Positions 1-7,268 of a stretch of DNA of 7,522 nt are shown here, one piece after another. The translations under genes were made by a program, and so were the position numbers. The DNA comes from Verrucomicrobia bacterium UBA1727 (GTDB taxonomy: Bacteria; Verrucomicrobiota; Kiritimatiellia; RFP12; UBA1067). Position 1 is the stretch's first letter, and each line of letters starts with the position of its first letter. Location of the stretch: positions 1 to 7,522 of the forward strand of contig DCIL01000018.1 in assembly GCA_002315875.1 (NCBI GenBank), written 5' to 3'. Under the pieces are notes generated by a model. It ran no database searches. It was not told the DNA's origin and saw nothing but the letters and a program-made list of their open reading frames with translations.

Positions 1-259
1 TCTTGTCGAGGGACTGCATCGGCGGCTCGTGCCGCACTTTTGCAAACCCCTCGCTCGTGCCGCCCGCGACCTTGCGCACCGGCGAGGAAGCATCCGCAAA
101 CTCCGGATACTCGTCCTCAAGCCGCAGCAGCTCCTTTTCCCAGAGATCGTAGTCGCGATCGCCTACGGTCGGCTGATGAAGATCGTAGTAGTCGTGATTC
201 GCCTTCTCGATGAGCCGGCGCAGTTCGACGATACGTGCTTTGATTTCTTTCTTGTTCAT
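1..259 (-). CDS. ligA: NAD-dependent DNA ligase LigA, N-terminal part (runs off the left edge)
   Basis: LigA seals single-strand nicks in DNA using NAD+ in replication and repair. Only the first 86 residues are in the window, translated from the minus strand starting at ATG 259-257. They match the family's N-terminal Ia (NMN-binding) domain. Residues 24-38 read YYDLHQPTVGDRDYD, which lines up with the E. coli motif YHVMDAPEIPDAEYD, so Y24, D34, Y37 and D38 correspond to known NMN-contact positions. Residues 59-85 carry the typical 'SPVRKVAGG...GFAKVRHEPPMQSLD' stretch that precedes the adenylation domain. The catalytic KxDG lysine would lie about 30 residues further on, outside the window. 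The start overlaps the stop of the upstream glycosidase (ATGA), and a GGAG ribosome site sits 7 nt upstream, so translational coupling is likely. Nothing visible suggests damage. The identification is firm; only completeness is unknown. Confidence 0.95.
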   Translation of the reverse strand, partial: MNKKEIKARIVELRRLIEKANHDYYDLHQPTVGDRDYDLWEKELLRLEDEYPEFADASSPVRKVAGGTSEGFAKVRHEPPMQSLDK

Positions 260-3200
260 TTTACGTCTCCATCGAATGCCTTGAGAACCGTCCATGCGTC
301 CAGCGTACGGGCGTAGTGGTGGCCGCACTCGGCCTCGTCAAAGGGACTGCGCTTGATGCCGTCGTAGCGGTCGCGGATGTTCCTGACCGTCCGCTCGGCG
401 CCCTTCTTATCGCCGTACATCACCTGCAGCGCGGCGACGACGTATTCGAAGCCGGTCATCGTCTCGCGGTAATACGGGAACGGTGACTTGGGCAGGCGGC
501 CTTCCGGATACCACGCCATCCTGAGCGACTCCTCGCCGTACATCGCATAGCCGCGCATGTTGTTGAACTGATCATCGTCCGGCGCCTTGCGGTTTCTGAG
601 AACGATCGTGGCGATGGTCTTCTTCGCGTGCTCGACGTCCGCCACGGGACCGAGCCCCACCGCTCGCGCGGCAAAATCACCGACGAGCTGGTCGATGAGA
701 CAGCCCTCTCCGAGCTGGTAGTCGGGATTGGACGCATCGCGCGCGCCCATTGATCCGTGTTTGAGTCCCTTCGCGACCTTGCCCTTAGGCGGAGTGATGC
801 GATGAATGTAATAGTCGCCGTTAAAGAGATTCTTCTCGATCCAATCCGATCCGCGCGCCTTCAGCACGCGGCACTTCGCGGCGAACGAGGCCTCGCCGAC
901 TTCGGTGGCCATCGCCTCGGCGGACGCGAGCGCAGCAAGGTAGAGGAAGCCCATCTGCGGATTGGGTCCGTAGTACTCGACATCCATCGTATTGTGCTGG
1001 CAGCCCTCCATCACGCCGTCCTGATCGGCGTCCCAGCCGCCCTCGATCCAGCAGAACGAAAGCGCGCGACTAATTCCCGGCCAGGTCTTCTTAAGCCAGG
1101 CGCCGTCCCCCGTCTTCTTCCAGTATTCGTAGGCCTTGACGATGCACTGCATCTGTCCGTCCGCCGCGGCAACTCCGCCGGCATCCTTGTTTTGACGAAG
1201 CGGAAGCCCCACACGAAAGACCATGTGTCCCTTCGGATCGAGCTGGATGCCGAACTCGTTGTCCAGCATCGTGCGCGCGAGATCGGGCCAGATATCCACG
1301 AGGCAATGCTCGTAACCCCAGACATGAGTGCAACTTCCGAGACAGCTGCCGTGGTCATCCCGGCAACCTTCCCAGCCATAGAAATTGCCATCGGGCGTGC
1401 GGAAGCAGGTCTCGGTGCGCAGGGTGGAGAGATTGAAAAGCGCCGCCTCCTTCACGATGTCCGGTGCCTTCGAGGTTATGACCTTCTTCACAAAGCCGAT
1501 CGTCTTCGCCTCGAGCGCGGCAACATCGTTCAGAAGCCGATCCGCCGCCTGCTCAGCCGTCTTGTATTCGCCACAATAGAAGTTGCCGACTTCGATCTTG
1601 CTCTCACCCCAGTCCCATGCCATGCGCTTCGGATTGCGCCACGCGATGACAAAAGGCACAATCGCCTCCTCGCCGCTCTTCAGCTCGACCGCAACGCAAC
1701 GCTGCATGGCGGGAATCGACTTCGGCTCCTCCACCGGCGAAGAGACGACCTCGCCCTTGTCCACGAAACGCCGCCAGTAACGATCGAGTCCGACATTCCA
1801 TCCCGGCTCGCGCACCTCGTCCACCCCGGTCTGCACGCCTACCCCGGGCGCCGGCTTGATGACGAGTTCACCCTTGGTCTTGCGGATGACCGTTCCGCAG
1901 ATCGAGGCCTTGATCACCGCTGCCGTCGGATTCTTCAGCCGCCAGCGGAAATACACGGCCGGAATGCCGCTTGCGGACGCATCACCCTTCACGAGCGGAT
2001 TAAACGCCTCGAGCGAGACCTGAAGCGGAACGCGCTTGTCGAAGAAATCGATCGTCGCAAGCGGATACGCCGCCTTGAAGACGGCGCGTTCGAAACGCGG
2101 GAAGCCGTGATTCTGGACCTGGCATCCTTCGTATCCCTCGAACTCGCTATTGAGGAGCGGACCTTCCAAAAGCCGTCCGACCTTCTTGCCGTCCGCCGTC
2201 TCGCAGCGGATCGCGAAATGCGGGGCGAAGAATCCGGCGCGAGGCGTAAAGCCCTTGGCTGGACGGTTATCAACCTCCCAATCCACGAGCGAGCCGCGTC
2301 CCGAAAGCGAGATCGTTCCGGTGCCGATGCCGCCCATAGGCATCTTCACCTTCGCGAGCGCGGCGCCTTCGTAAGTGCGCACGACAGGCCAGGCCTCGCC
2401 GAAGGCAACCCCAGCCATGGCCATTCCGACAAGAGCAACCAATGCTCTTCTGCCCGACTTCATCAATTTACCACAGTTCTTGAGCGAGGCCTGGATTGCC
2501 ACGAGCAGTTCGTGCTTCGCGCCTGGCTCGAGCATGTCGCCCGAAGGCCAGTTGGTGACCGGCTCGATGCAGACGAACTTCTGCCAGTCGCCCTTCACCA
2601 GATCCCCGCTCTCGCCGCCTTCGCCGCAGTTCCAGCAGACGGTCTTCGTGTTGCCGCTCGAGACGATTGCAATCGCGCGGCCAAGCTTCTCGTCGATAAG
2701 CGCAAGCTCGTGCTTGGGCGCACCGGGCATCGAGAAGATGTGATCGGGAGAAGGATTGAACTTGAAATCGCCGACATTCACCGTATCCGCTGGCTCAGGC
2801 ATGCGTCCGTCGACGAAGGTGATGCCGTCCAGCCCCTTCACTGACACGCGGTCGCGATCCATCACGCGGAAATACGGATGGAATCCCGCGCTGAACTCAA
2901 ACGCCTTCTTACCGATGTTCTTCGAGGTGAGCTGGAGATTGAGTTTCATCGAGACGATCACCTTGAGCTCGAGATCGAACTCGTAAGGCCAGATTTTCAT
3001 GGTTTCGGCGTTGCTCTTCAGTCCGATCACAATCTCTGTCTTCTCCTCGGAATACTCGGTCGAGCGCACCTCCCAGCCGAACTTGCGCGCGAAGCCGTGA
3101 CCTGGAAGCTTCTTCGTCATCCGTCCGCCGAACATCGGCCAGCAGACGGGAATGCCACCGTGAAGCGAGGAACCGTCCGGATAAGTAGCAAGATCAATTG

Positions 3201-3384
3201 AAGGACGAAAGAGCGTCTCGCCGATGCCGGTGGGACGATACGAAAGGACGTTTCCGCCCATGAGCGCAAGCTCGGCATTGCCGTAGCGGTTGGCGAGGAT
3301 TACGTTGGGGAATCCCGAAAGACCGTCTTTAAATACGATTCTTCCCGGCGCCCCGAAACGGGCGTTGAGTTCTGCAATATTCAT
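256..3384 (-). CDS. Aldose-1-epimerase/hexose-6-phosphate mutarotase fused in frame to a GH116 glycosidase (GBA2/DUF608 type)
   Basis: This is one open frame of 1042 codons with two complete enzymes. Residues 1-306 are a galactose-mutarotase-fold protein of the YeaD (hexose-6-phosphate 1-epimerase) type. It shows GGIPVCWPMFGG (76-87), GHGFAR with the expected catalytic His96, GFHPYF with His169, and FVCIEPVTNWPS with the expected catalytic Glu274. Residues 308-330 look like a Sec signal peptide. The rest is a family GH116 glycosidase, retaining enzymes that release glucose or related sugars from beta-glycosides (GBA2 is a glucosylceramidase). It begins with the family motif PMGGIGTGTISLSGRG (349-364). 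The likely nucleophile is Glu672 in GWEGC, and the likely acid/base is Asp801 in QHNTMDVEYYG; both are assigned from remembered GBA2 motifs, not an alignment. The glycosidase part is about 735 residues, near full length. ATG 3384 was chosen because GAGG lies 6 nt upstream; an in-frame GTG at 3396 overlaps the previous stop and would add 4 residues. Export of the glycosidase is expected, yet the mutarotase is normally cytoplasmic, so internal initiation at 2463 is a real alternative. Exact substrate unknown. Confidence 0.88.
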   Translation of the reverse strand: MNIAELNARFGAPGRIVFKDGLSGFPNVILANRYGNAELALMGGNVLSYRPTGIGETLFRPSIDLATYPDGSSLHGGIPVCWPMFGGRMTKKLPGHGFARKFGWEVRSTEYSEEKTEIVIGLKSNAETMKIWPYEFDLELKVIVSMKLNLQLTSKNIGKKAFEFSAGFHPYFRVMDRDRVSVKGLDGITFVDGRMPEPADTVNVGDFKFNPSPDHIFSMPGAPKHELALIDEKLGRAIAIVSSGNTKTVCWNCGEGGESGDLVKGDWQKFVCIEPVTNWPSGDMLEPGAKHELLVAIQASLKNCGKLMKSGRRALVALVGMAMAGVAFGEAWPVVRTYEGAALAKVKMPMGGIGTGTISLSGRGSLVDWEVDNRPAKGFTPRAGFFAPHFAIRCETADGKKVGRLLEGPLLNSEFEGYEGCQVQNHGFPRFERAVFKAAYPLATIDFFDKRVPLQVSLEAFNPLVKGDASASGIPAVYFRWRLKNPTAAVIKASICGTVIRKTKGELVIKPAPGVGVQTGVDEVREPGWNVGLDRYWRRFVDKGEVVSSPVEEPKSIPAMQRCVAVELKSGEEAIVPFVIAWRNPKRMAWDWGESKIEVGNFYCGEYKTAEQAADRLLNDVAALEAKTIGFVKKVITSKAPDIVKEAALFNLSTLRTETCFRTPDGNFYGWEGCRDDHGSCLGSCTHVWGYEHCLVDIWPDLARTMLDNEFGIQLDPKGHMVFRVGLPLRQNKDAGGVAAADGQMQCIVKAYEYWKKTGDGAWLKKTWPGISRALSFCWIEGGWDADQDGVMEGCQHNTMDVEYYGPNPQMGFLYLAALASAEAMATEVGEASFAAKCRVLKARGSDWIEKNLFNGDYYIHRITPPKGKVAKGLKHGSMGARDASNPDYQLGEGCLIDQLVGDFAARAVGLGPVADVEHAKKTIATIVLRNRKAPDDDQFNNMRGYAMYGEESLRMAWYPEGRLPKSPFPYYRETMTGFEYVVAALQVMYGDKKGAERTVRNIRDRYDGIKRSPFDEAECGHHYARTLDAWTVLKAFDGDVK
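267..270 (-). promoter_or_regulatory. Ribosome binding site of ligA
   Basis: GGAG on the minus strand lies 7 nt before the ligA ATG, inside the last codons of the upstream glycosidase. It supports the start at 259 and means ligA can be translated from the same mRNA as the glycosidase. Confidence 0.6.
2395..2463 (-). other. Internal start codon and signal peptide at the mutarotase/glycosidase junction
   Basis: ATG 2463-2461 (residue 308 of the fused frame) begins a classic secretion signal: positively charged MKSGRR, a hydrophobic run ALVALVGMAMAGVAF, then GEA before the mature glycosidase. The preceding mutarotase has already reached the usual end of its family (about HELLVAIQASL). No stop codon separates the two in this frame. 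Both other forward frames do close exactly here: TAA lies at 2470-2468 and tandem TGA TGA at 2465-2460, the first TGA overlapping the ATG. This looks like a former stop/start overlap that a small indel has merged. No clear Shine-Dalgarno sequence precedes the ATG, which would fit coupled translation or reinitiation. If the ATG is used, the glycosidase is a separate 735-residue exported protein (256-2463). Confidence 0.65.
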
Positions 3385-3390
3385 TATCGA

Positions 3391-3394
3391 CCTC
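3391..3394 (-). promoter_or_regulatory. Ribosome binding site of the mutarotase/glycosidase gene
   Basis: GAGG on the minus strand overlaps the TGA stop of the LamG gene and lies 6 nt before ATG 3384. The spacing favours this ATG over the GTG at 3396, which would itself overlap the GAGG region. The 8-nt gap between the genes argues for one transcript. Confidence 0.6.
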
Positions 3395-6300
3395 ACTTGT
3401 AGATGATCGCGCTGCCGCGATACGGATTGATGGTGGCGACGAGTTTATTGTCCTCGACTGCGAGGGTGACCTTGAACCGGTCGTCAACCGGACGTACCAC
3501 CCAGCCCTCGATGCCGTTCGGAGCAACGAGTTCGCCTCCCGCGAAGAGCGTAACCTTCTGGCGCTTCTTGGGATTGGACGAAAAGAGAATCGTGCCGTTC
3601 GGCGGCAGTACGAGCTTGCCCCCGGTCGTGCAGAACGGATACGACGCGGCGTCGTCTGGCGCGGCAAGCGTCCAGGTAACGTCATCACCCACCTTGATCG
3701 TGGGACTATCAAGTCGGCTCGCATCGACGCGCGAGGCGGCATTGATGATTCCGCTGTAGTCGCCGCTCACACCGGAAAGGTCAAGATCGCCGTTGAGCGC
3801 GATTTCGCCGGACCCCGAAAGCGTACCCGAGATCGAACCGCCGTCCGTAAGCGTCAGCAACGTGAGCGAGCCGATATGAAGTTCGCCCGCGGCATTGATT
3901 GACTTGAGCGTGACCGGTCCGTTCTCGTCAATCGCAAGCTGCGCTCCGACATCGACCGTGACCGGGGAGTCGACGGGCAGCACCGCTTCGGTGGCGTCGG
4001 GACGCACCCCGCGGCAGACCATCTTCACTTCCGCCGCGTTGAGCGCGCGATTGAAGACCTGGAAGTCATCGTAAACCCAGACCGCGTTATCGGTGCGGTC
4101 GGGACGCCTTCCGATCATGAAGCGGAAGCTCGCGTTCGAGGAGTCGAGGTTGAGCTGAGAGAGCGTCCTCGAGGCGACGAGCGCACCATCCACGTAATGA
4201 TAAAGCATCTTGGCCGTCGGATCGTAGACGGTGGTGATGTCCATCCACGACGTCTGGTTCTCAGCGCCGCGCAAATACTTGCCCTCGCAGACGAAGTCGC
4301 GTCCTGTCGAACCCGCGGCCTGGTTCCACGCATAGCAGAGCTGACGCGGATAATTGCAGGAACGGAGCACGAGGTACTTGCCGGCCTCCGGCACGCCGAT
4401 GTACCAGATCGTCGCGTACTCGTTGCAGCTGGAATTGGTGCGGACACGGCAGTGAATCGAGAAGGGATTATTTCCGGACGGCATGCTGGACGGCCAGCTC
4501 GCGCCGATCTTGAACTTGAGATATCCGCCGCTGTAACACTTGACCGAACCATCGTAAGCCCCTGCGACCGAACCGGACTTCATCCAACTGCAGATGGCGC
4601 CTGAGATGGAAGTGTCGGGCTCGAGAATGATGTTGGAAACGCCCGAGATATCCTTCCACGGATTTGCCGAGTCATCGAAGTTCCAACGCGCCGAGGGCTT
4701 CGGCATCGTCCAGGCCACATTCGTCTCGGGACGATTGTTATTCGAGAGGAAGGCAATCTCTTCCGCCCCCAGACAACGCTTGAAAATCATGATGTTGTCC
4801 ATATCGCCGGCATAGACCGCGGCAGCGTTATTGCGATAGCCGTAGTTGATCGCCGAGACGGATGGCACCTCCATCGCCGAAACGATGTCGGAAACATCCG
4901 CCGCGCGCTGCACGCCGTCCACATAGATCCGACGGCGGCGGTTCTCGTAGGTGATGGCAATGTTGTGCCAGGAACCATCGAAAAGCGAAAGACCATTTGC
5001 GATAAGCGAATCGCTCCTTCCGGTCTCGAGCTTGAGCTCGCCGCCGGAAACGCCCATCGAAAGGAAAACGCCGCTGTTGGCGGTCGTGGACGCGGTGCCG
5101 AGCGCCAGGAGGTCGACGAACGATCCCTCGGCGAGGTTCTGGTAATGTTCGGTTCCCGACGGCCTGATCCAGAACGAGTGCGTGAACGAAGCGTCGCCTG
5201 CGAGCGGACTGAGCACCGTGGACGACTTGCATTGGGCGGTTGCGGGAGACTCCCCCGCGGCAAAATGAATCGACCGACGGCTCTTGGCACCGGAATCGAT
5301 CACCGTCGGAACCGTGGTAGCCGTCAGCGAGGCGTCCGTCGGACAATTCGTGATCGCCAAGGCGTTTTCGGTGATGTCCGCAAACGGACGGTCATAGTCC
5401 TCAAAGGTCCAGAACGCAAGCAGTCCCTCACTCACTAACGGCTTGAAATTGCGGGTGCGGAGCGTACCTGCGGCAACACGGGTGGAACCGGCGTAGCTGT
5501 TGTTTCCGGAAAGCTCGAGCTCGTAATTGGCGCCGGCCTTCACGAGATCGGAGCCTCCGGTTATGCGCGCATTGTAGCAGGTGCGAGCGTACTGCTTGGC
5601 ATTGCCGATCGTCAGAGTCGCGCCATTCGCAGTGCGCAGCTCGTCCTCGACACCGTAGGAGGTAAGACTCTTGACGGTAAACGACTTGTTGGTGTTGAGA
5701 AGCTTGGTGCCGTATTCAAGCTGGTAACTGTTTTCACTAACCGACGTCGCTTTGGTTCGGTCAAGCCACACGCCGTTGAAGACGAAACTGCCGTCGAACG
5801 CGCTGTGATCGCCGTCCAAACTCGCGATGGAGGACGAATGAAGGTCAAGGATGCCAGCCCCTTTGATCTTGCCGGCGAAATTCATGTTATTCATGGCGAG
5901 CAAGCGATACGATCCGGTGTCTATGACCGAGTCGGCGTAAGTACCGTTGACCGTAAAGAACGACATGTCAAGGCCAAGCTTGACCACCGCCTTCGAATCG
6001 TTCAAAAAAAGCCCGCTGGAGCCGAGATTGAAGCTCGCGCGATTGAAAATGACCGTCGCGTCCTTGACCGTCAGGTTGCGGTCATATAGCTGAAACGTCT
6101 TGGTCTGGTCGAAGGACAGCGTGCCGCCGCCCTGCACCTGGAAGAGCTTGGTGCGTCCCGTTCCGAGATACGACCAGTTCTGATCCTTGTTCTCGAGTTT
6201 CCAGATCAGAACCGTCCCGGAAGGAATCGTAAAGTAGCAGTCGGCACTGGCCGAACCATCGGCGTTGCCGAAATCACAGCCGTACTGAAGGCCGCCCGTA

Positions 6301-6629
6301 AGCGTGATGTTGCCTTTGTTAGCGCCGAGCACGAAGCCGAGCGAAAAGAAGTGATCCGAATAGTCGAGAGTTACTATCGCGCCGGTGGAAAGCTTGGTGA
6401 AGTCCCAAACGCAGGCGTTCGCGCGCGTTGTCGCGCCGGTGACGCGGGTCGCGAGAAGCGTTGCGTCAGTAGTCCACCCACCACTGCCATTGCTCGTCTC
6501 CCAATTGGATACCGTGCTCCAGCTACCGCCGCTCGTCGCACCAATCCAACGGTTGGTGGCCACCGCCGCACTAACGTTAACCGCGGCAAAAACGGACAAC
6601 AGCAATACGAAACGCATTATAAATTTCAT
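3393..6629 (-). CDS. Secreted LamG-domain protein with an autotransporter-associated repeat
   Basis: Predicted exported protein of 1078 residues, probably surface-bound or released, that may bind carbohydrate; no catalytic motif was recognised. Residues 1-22 form a Sec signal peptide (MKFIMRF, then hydrophobic LLLSVFAAV, then NVSAA). Residues 26-44 (NRWIGATSGGSWSTVSNWE) open a beta-rich region of roughly 340 residues. At 370-391 the segment LSGNNSYAGSTRVAAGTLR matches the autotransporter-associated beta-strand (PATR) repeat style. Two LamG/concanavalin-like domains follow. The first (about 402-629) has FTHSFWIRPS, DGSWHNIAITYENRRRRIYV and MDNIMIFKRCLGAEEI. The second (about 647-872) has WMDITTVYDPTAKMLYHYVD and YDDFQVFNRALNAAEV. 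A beta-rich, Gly/Ser/Asp-rich tail runs to the end; no beta-barrel, sorting motif or anchor was seen. The second LamG domain is Cys-rich. ATG 6629 is preferred because the longer frame from TTG 6668 starts inside the -35 box. ATG 6617 also leaves a working signal peptide. The mutarotase/glycosidase gene follows after 8 nt. Confidence 0.85.
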   Translation of the reverse strand: MKFIMRFVLLLSVFAAVNVSAAVATNRWIGATSGGSWSTVSNWETSNGSGGWTTDATLLATRVTGATTRANACVWDFTKLSTGAIVTLDYSDHFFSLGFVLGANKGNITLTGGLQYGCDFGNADGSASADCYFTIPSGTVLIWKLENKDQNWSYLGTGRTKLFQVQGGGTLSFDQTKTFQLYDRNLTVKDATVIFNRASFNLGSSGLFLNDSKAVVKLGLDMSFFTVNGTYADSVIDTGSYRLLAMNNMNFAGKIKGAGILDLHSSSIASLDGDHSAFDGSFVFNGVWLDRTKATSVSENSYQLEYGTKLLNTNKSFTVKSLTSYGVEDELRTANGATLTIGNAKQYARTCYNARITGGSDLVKAGANYELELSGNNSYAGSTRVAAGTLRTRNFKPLVSEGLLAFWTFEDYDRPFADITENALAITNCPTDASLTATTVPTVIDSGAKSRRSIHFAAGESPATAQCKSSTVLSPLAGDASFTHSFWIRPSGTEHYQNLAEGSFVDLLALGTASTTANSGVFLSMGVSGGELKLETGRSDSLIANGLSLFDGSWHNIAITYENRRRRIYVDGVQRAADVSDIVSAMEVPSVSAINYGYRNNAAAVYAGDMDNIMIFKRCLGAEEIAFLSNNNRPETNVAWTMPKPSARWNFDDSANPWKDISGVSNIILEPDTSISGAICSWMKSGSVAGAYDGSVKCYSGGYLKFKIGASWPSSMPSGNNPFSIHCRVRTNSSCNEYATIWYIGVPEAGKYLVLRSCNYPRQLCYAWNQAAGSTGRDFVCEGKYLRGAENQTSWMDITTVYDPTAKMLYHYVDGALVASRTLSQLNLDSSNASFRFMIGRRPDRTDNAVWVYDDFQVFNRALNAAEVKMVCRGVRPDATEAVLPVDSPVTVDVGAQLAIDENGPVTLKSINAAGELHIGSLTLLTLTDGGSISGTLSGSGEIALNGDLDLSGVSGDYSGIINAASRVDASRLDSPTIKVGDDVTWTLAAPDDAASYPFCTTGGKLVLPPNGTILFSSNPKKRQKVTLFAGGELVAPNGIEGWVVRPVDDRFKVTLAVEDNKLVATINPYRGSAIIYK

Positions 6630-6639
6630 AATGCACCGA

Positions 6640-6668
6640 ATTATATCATATACCCCCTGAGAATACAA
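6640..6668 (-). promoter_or_regulatory. Sigma-70-type promoter for the LamG-glycosidase-ligA unit
   Basis: On the minus strand the -35-like TTGTAT (6668-6663) and a perfect -10 TATAAT (6645-6640) are 17 nt apart, and TGA immediately before the -10 gives an extended TGn element. It sits directly after the TGA at 6671-6669 that closes the shifted phosphoesterase frame. Transcription would start near A6632, only about 3 nt before ATG 6629, so the mRNA would be almost leaderless. Starting at ATG 6617 instead would leave a 15-nt leader, still without a clear Shine-Dalgarno sequence. Confidence 0.6.
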
Positions 6669-7266
6669 TCACATAACTGCGGACATGAGGAGCACGGCGA
6701 GCCAGTCGGGGATGTCGATCTTGTGAGCGACCATCAACTCGATGTAGTGTTTGAAGTCGAACGGCAGGCGGCGAATGGTAATCGTGTGCGAGCGAGTATC
6801 GTAAATGACGTAAGACGAACAGAAATCGTGACGCGGATAGCCGACACTGCCCACATTTAAGCAACGCCTCATCATCCTCAATAATATAACCCCACTCGTC
6901 TGGACAGACAAAGTCACCATGCGAAAACGCCACACCGTTCTTAGCGTGCAGATGCTTCAATTGGCGTATCCAATCAAGGTCATCGGCCGAAAGTTGGCTC
7001 CGCTGCGCGATATCAAGTTGGTAATGCGGATTAGTGAGAGACTCCCGCTCCGGTTCAAGCCCTGCGCAAACTGAGTCATGATTACCCATGAGAACCATGT
7101 CAAACCGCTCGCGGACGAGCTTCATCGCGCCGACCACATCATAACCATAGCCGGTCACATCACCGCAAAACACATACTTCTCGCAGCCGAGTTCATGCGC
7201 ATCCGCCAGCGCCGTCTCCAGCGCCTTCGGATTCGCATGTACATCACTCATAATCGCGTATTTCAA
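6669..7266 (-). pseudogene. Calcineurin-like metallophosphoesterase, frameshifted and missing the GHTH region
   Basis: The first 135 residues are a recognisable YfcE/MJ0936-type metallophosphoesterase: SDVHANPKALE (D8, H10), CGDVTGYGYDV (D36), MGNHDS (N62, H63, D64) and FSHGDF (H116), followed by DEWGYIIEDDEA. These are most of the metal ligands. Near 6860-6880 the family's sequence moves to another frame, which reads CLNVGSVGYPRHDF...SYVIYD...IRRLPFDF and stops with TGA at 6671-6669. The original frame instead runs through unrelated residues to a stop at 6648-6646, giving a 206-residue product. Relatives have roughly 40-60 residues between the SHG and GSVG motifs, including the metal-binding GHTH; here about 30 remain and no GHTH is present in any frame. 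This implies a deletion whose length is not a multiple of three. The start is TTG 7266, supported by GGAAGGA 6 nt upstream. As written the enzyme is probably inactive; a sequencing or assembly error is the alternative. Confidence 0.75.
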
Positions 7267-7268
7267 AG

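Noticed and set aside
757..2844. A 695-codon open frame on the plus strand, antisense to the glycosidase and mutarotase.
   Set aside because: It lies wholly opposite a gene with clear family motifs. Its translation is rich in Arg, His, Leu and Ala with no recognisable domain, as expected for the complement of a G+C-rich gene.
3329..3742. A 137-codon minus-strand frame overlapping the LamG tail and the mutarotase start.
   Set aside because: It is a shifted-frame shadow, Arg/Ser/Pro-rich and without motifs, while the overlapping frames carry good domains and a good ribosome site.
6616..6621. A second TATAAT overlapping the alternative LamG start at 6617.
   Set aside because: No acceptable -35 sequence lies 17 nt upstream (ATAATT), and transcription from it would remove the signal peptide.
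6643..6654. A two-codon open frame (ATG ATA TAA) behind AGGGGG, which could be read as a tiny leader peptide before the LamG gene.
   Set aside because: It overlaps the perfect -10 box, so the promoter's own transcript would not contain it; coincidence is simpler.
6630..6668. A possible terminator between the phosphoesterase and the LamG gene.
   Set aside because: No inverted repeat followed by a T run was visible in this short gap; only the promoter elements were.
6351..6860. A 169-codon plus-strand frame spanning the LamG gene start and the phosphoesterase tail.
   Set aside because: It crosses the promoter and two minus-strand genes, has an unordered basic composition and no ribosome site or family resemblance was seen.
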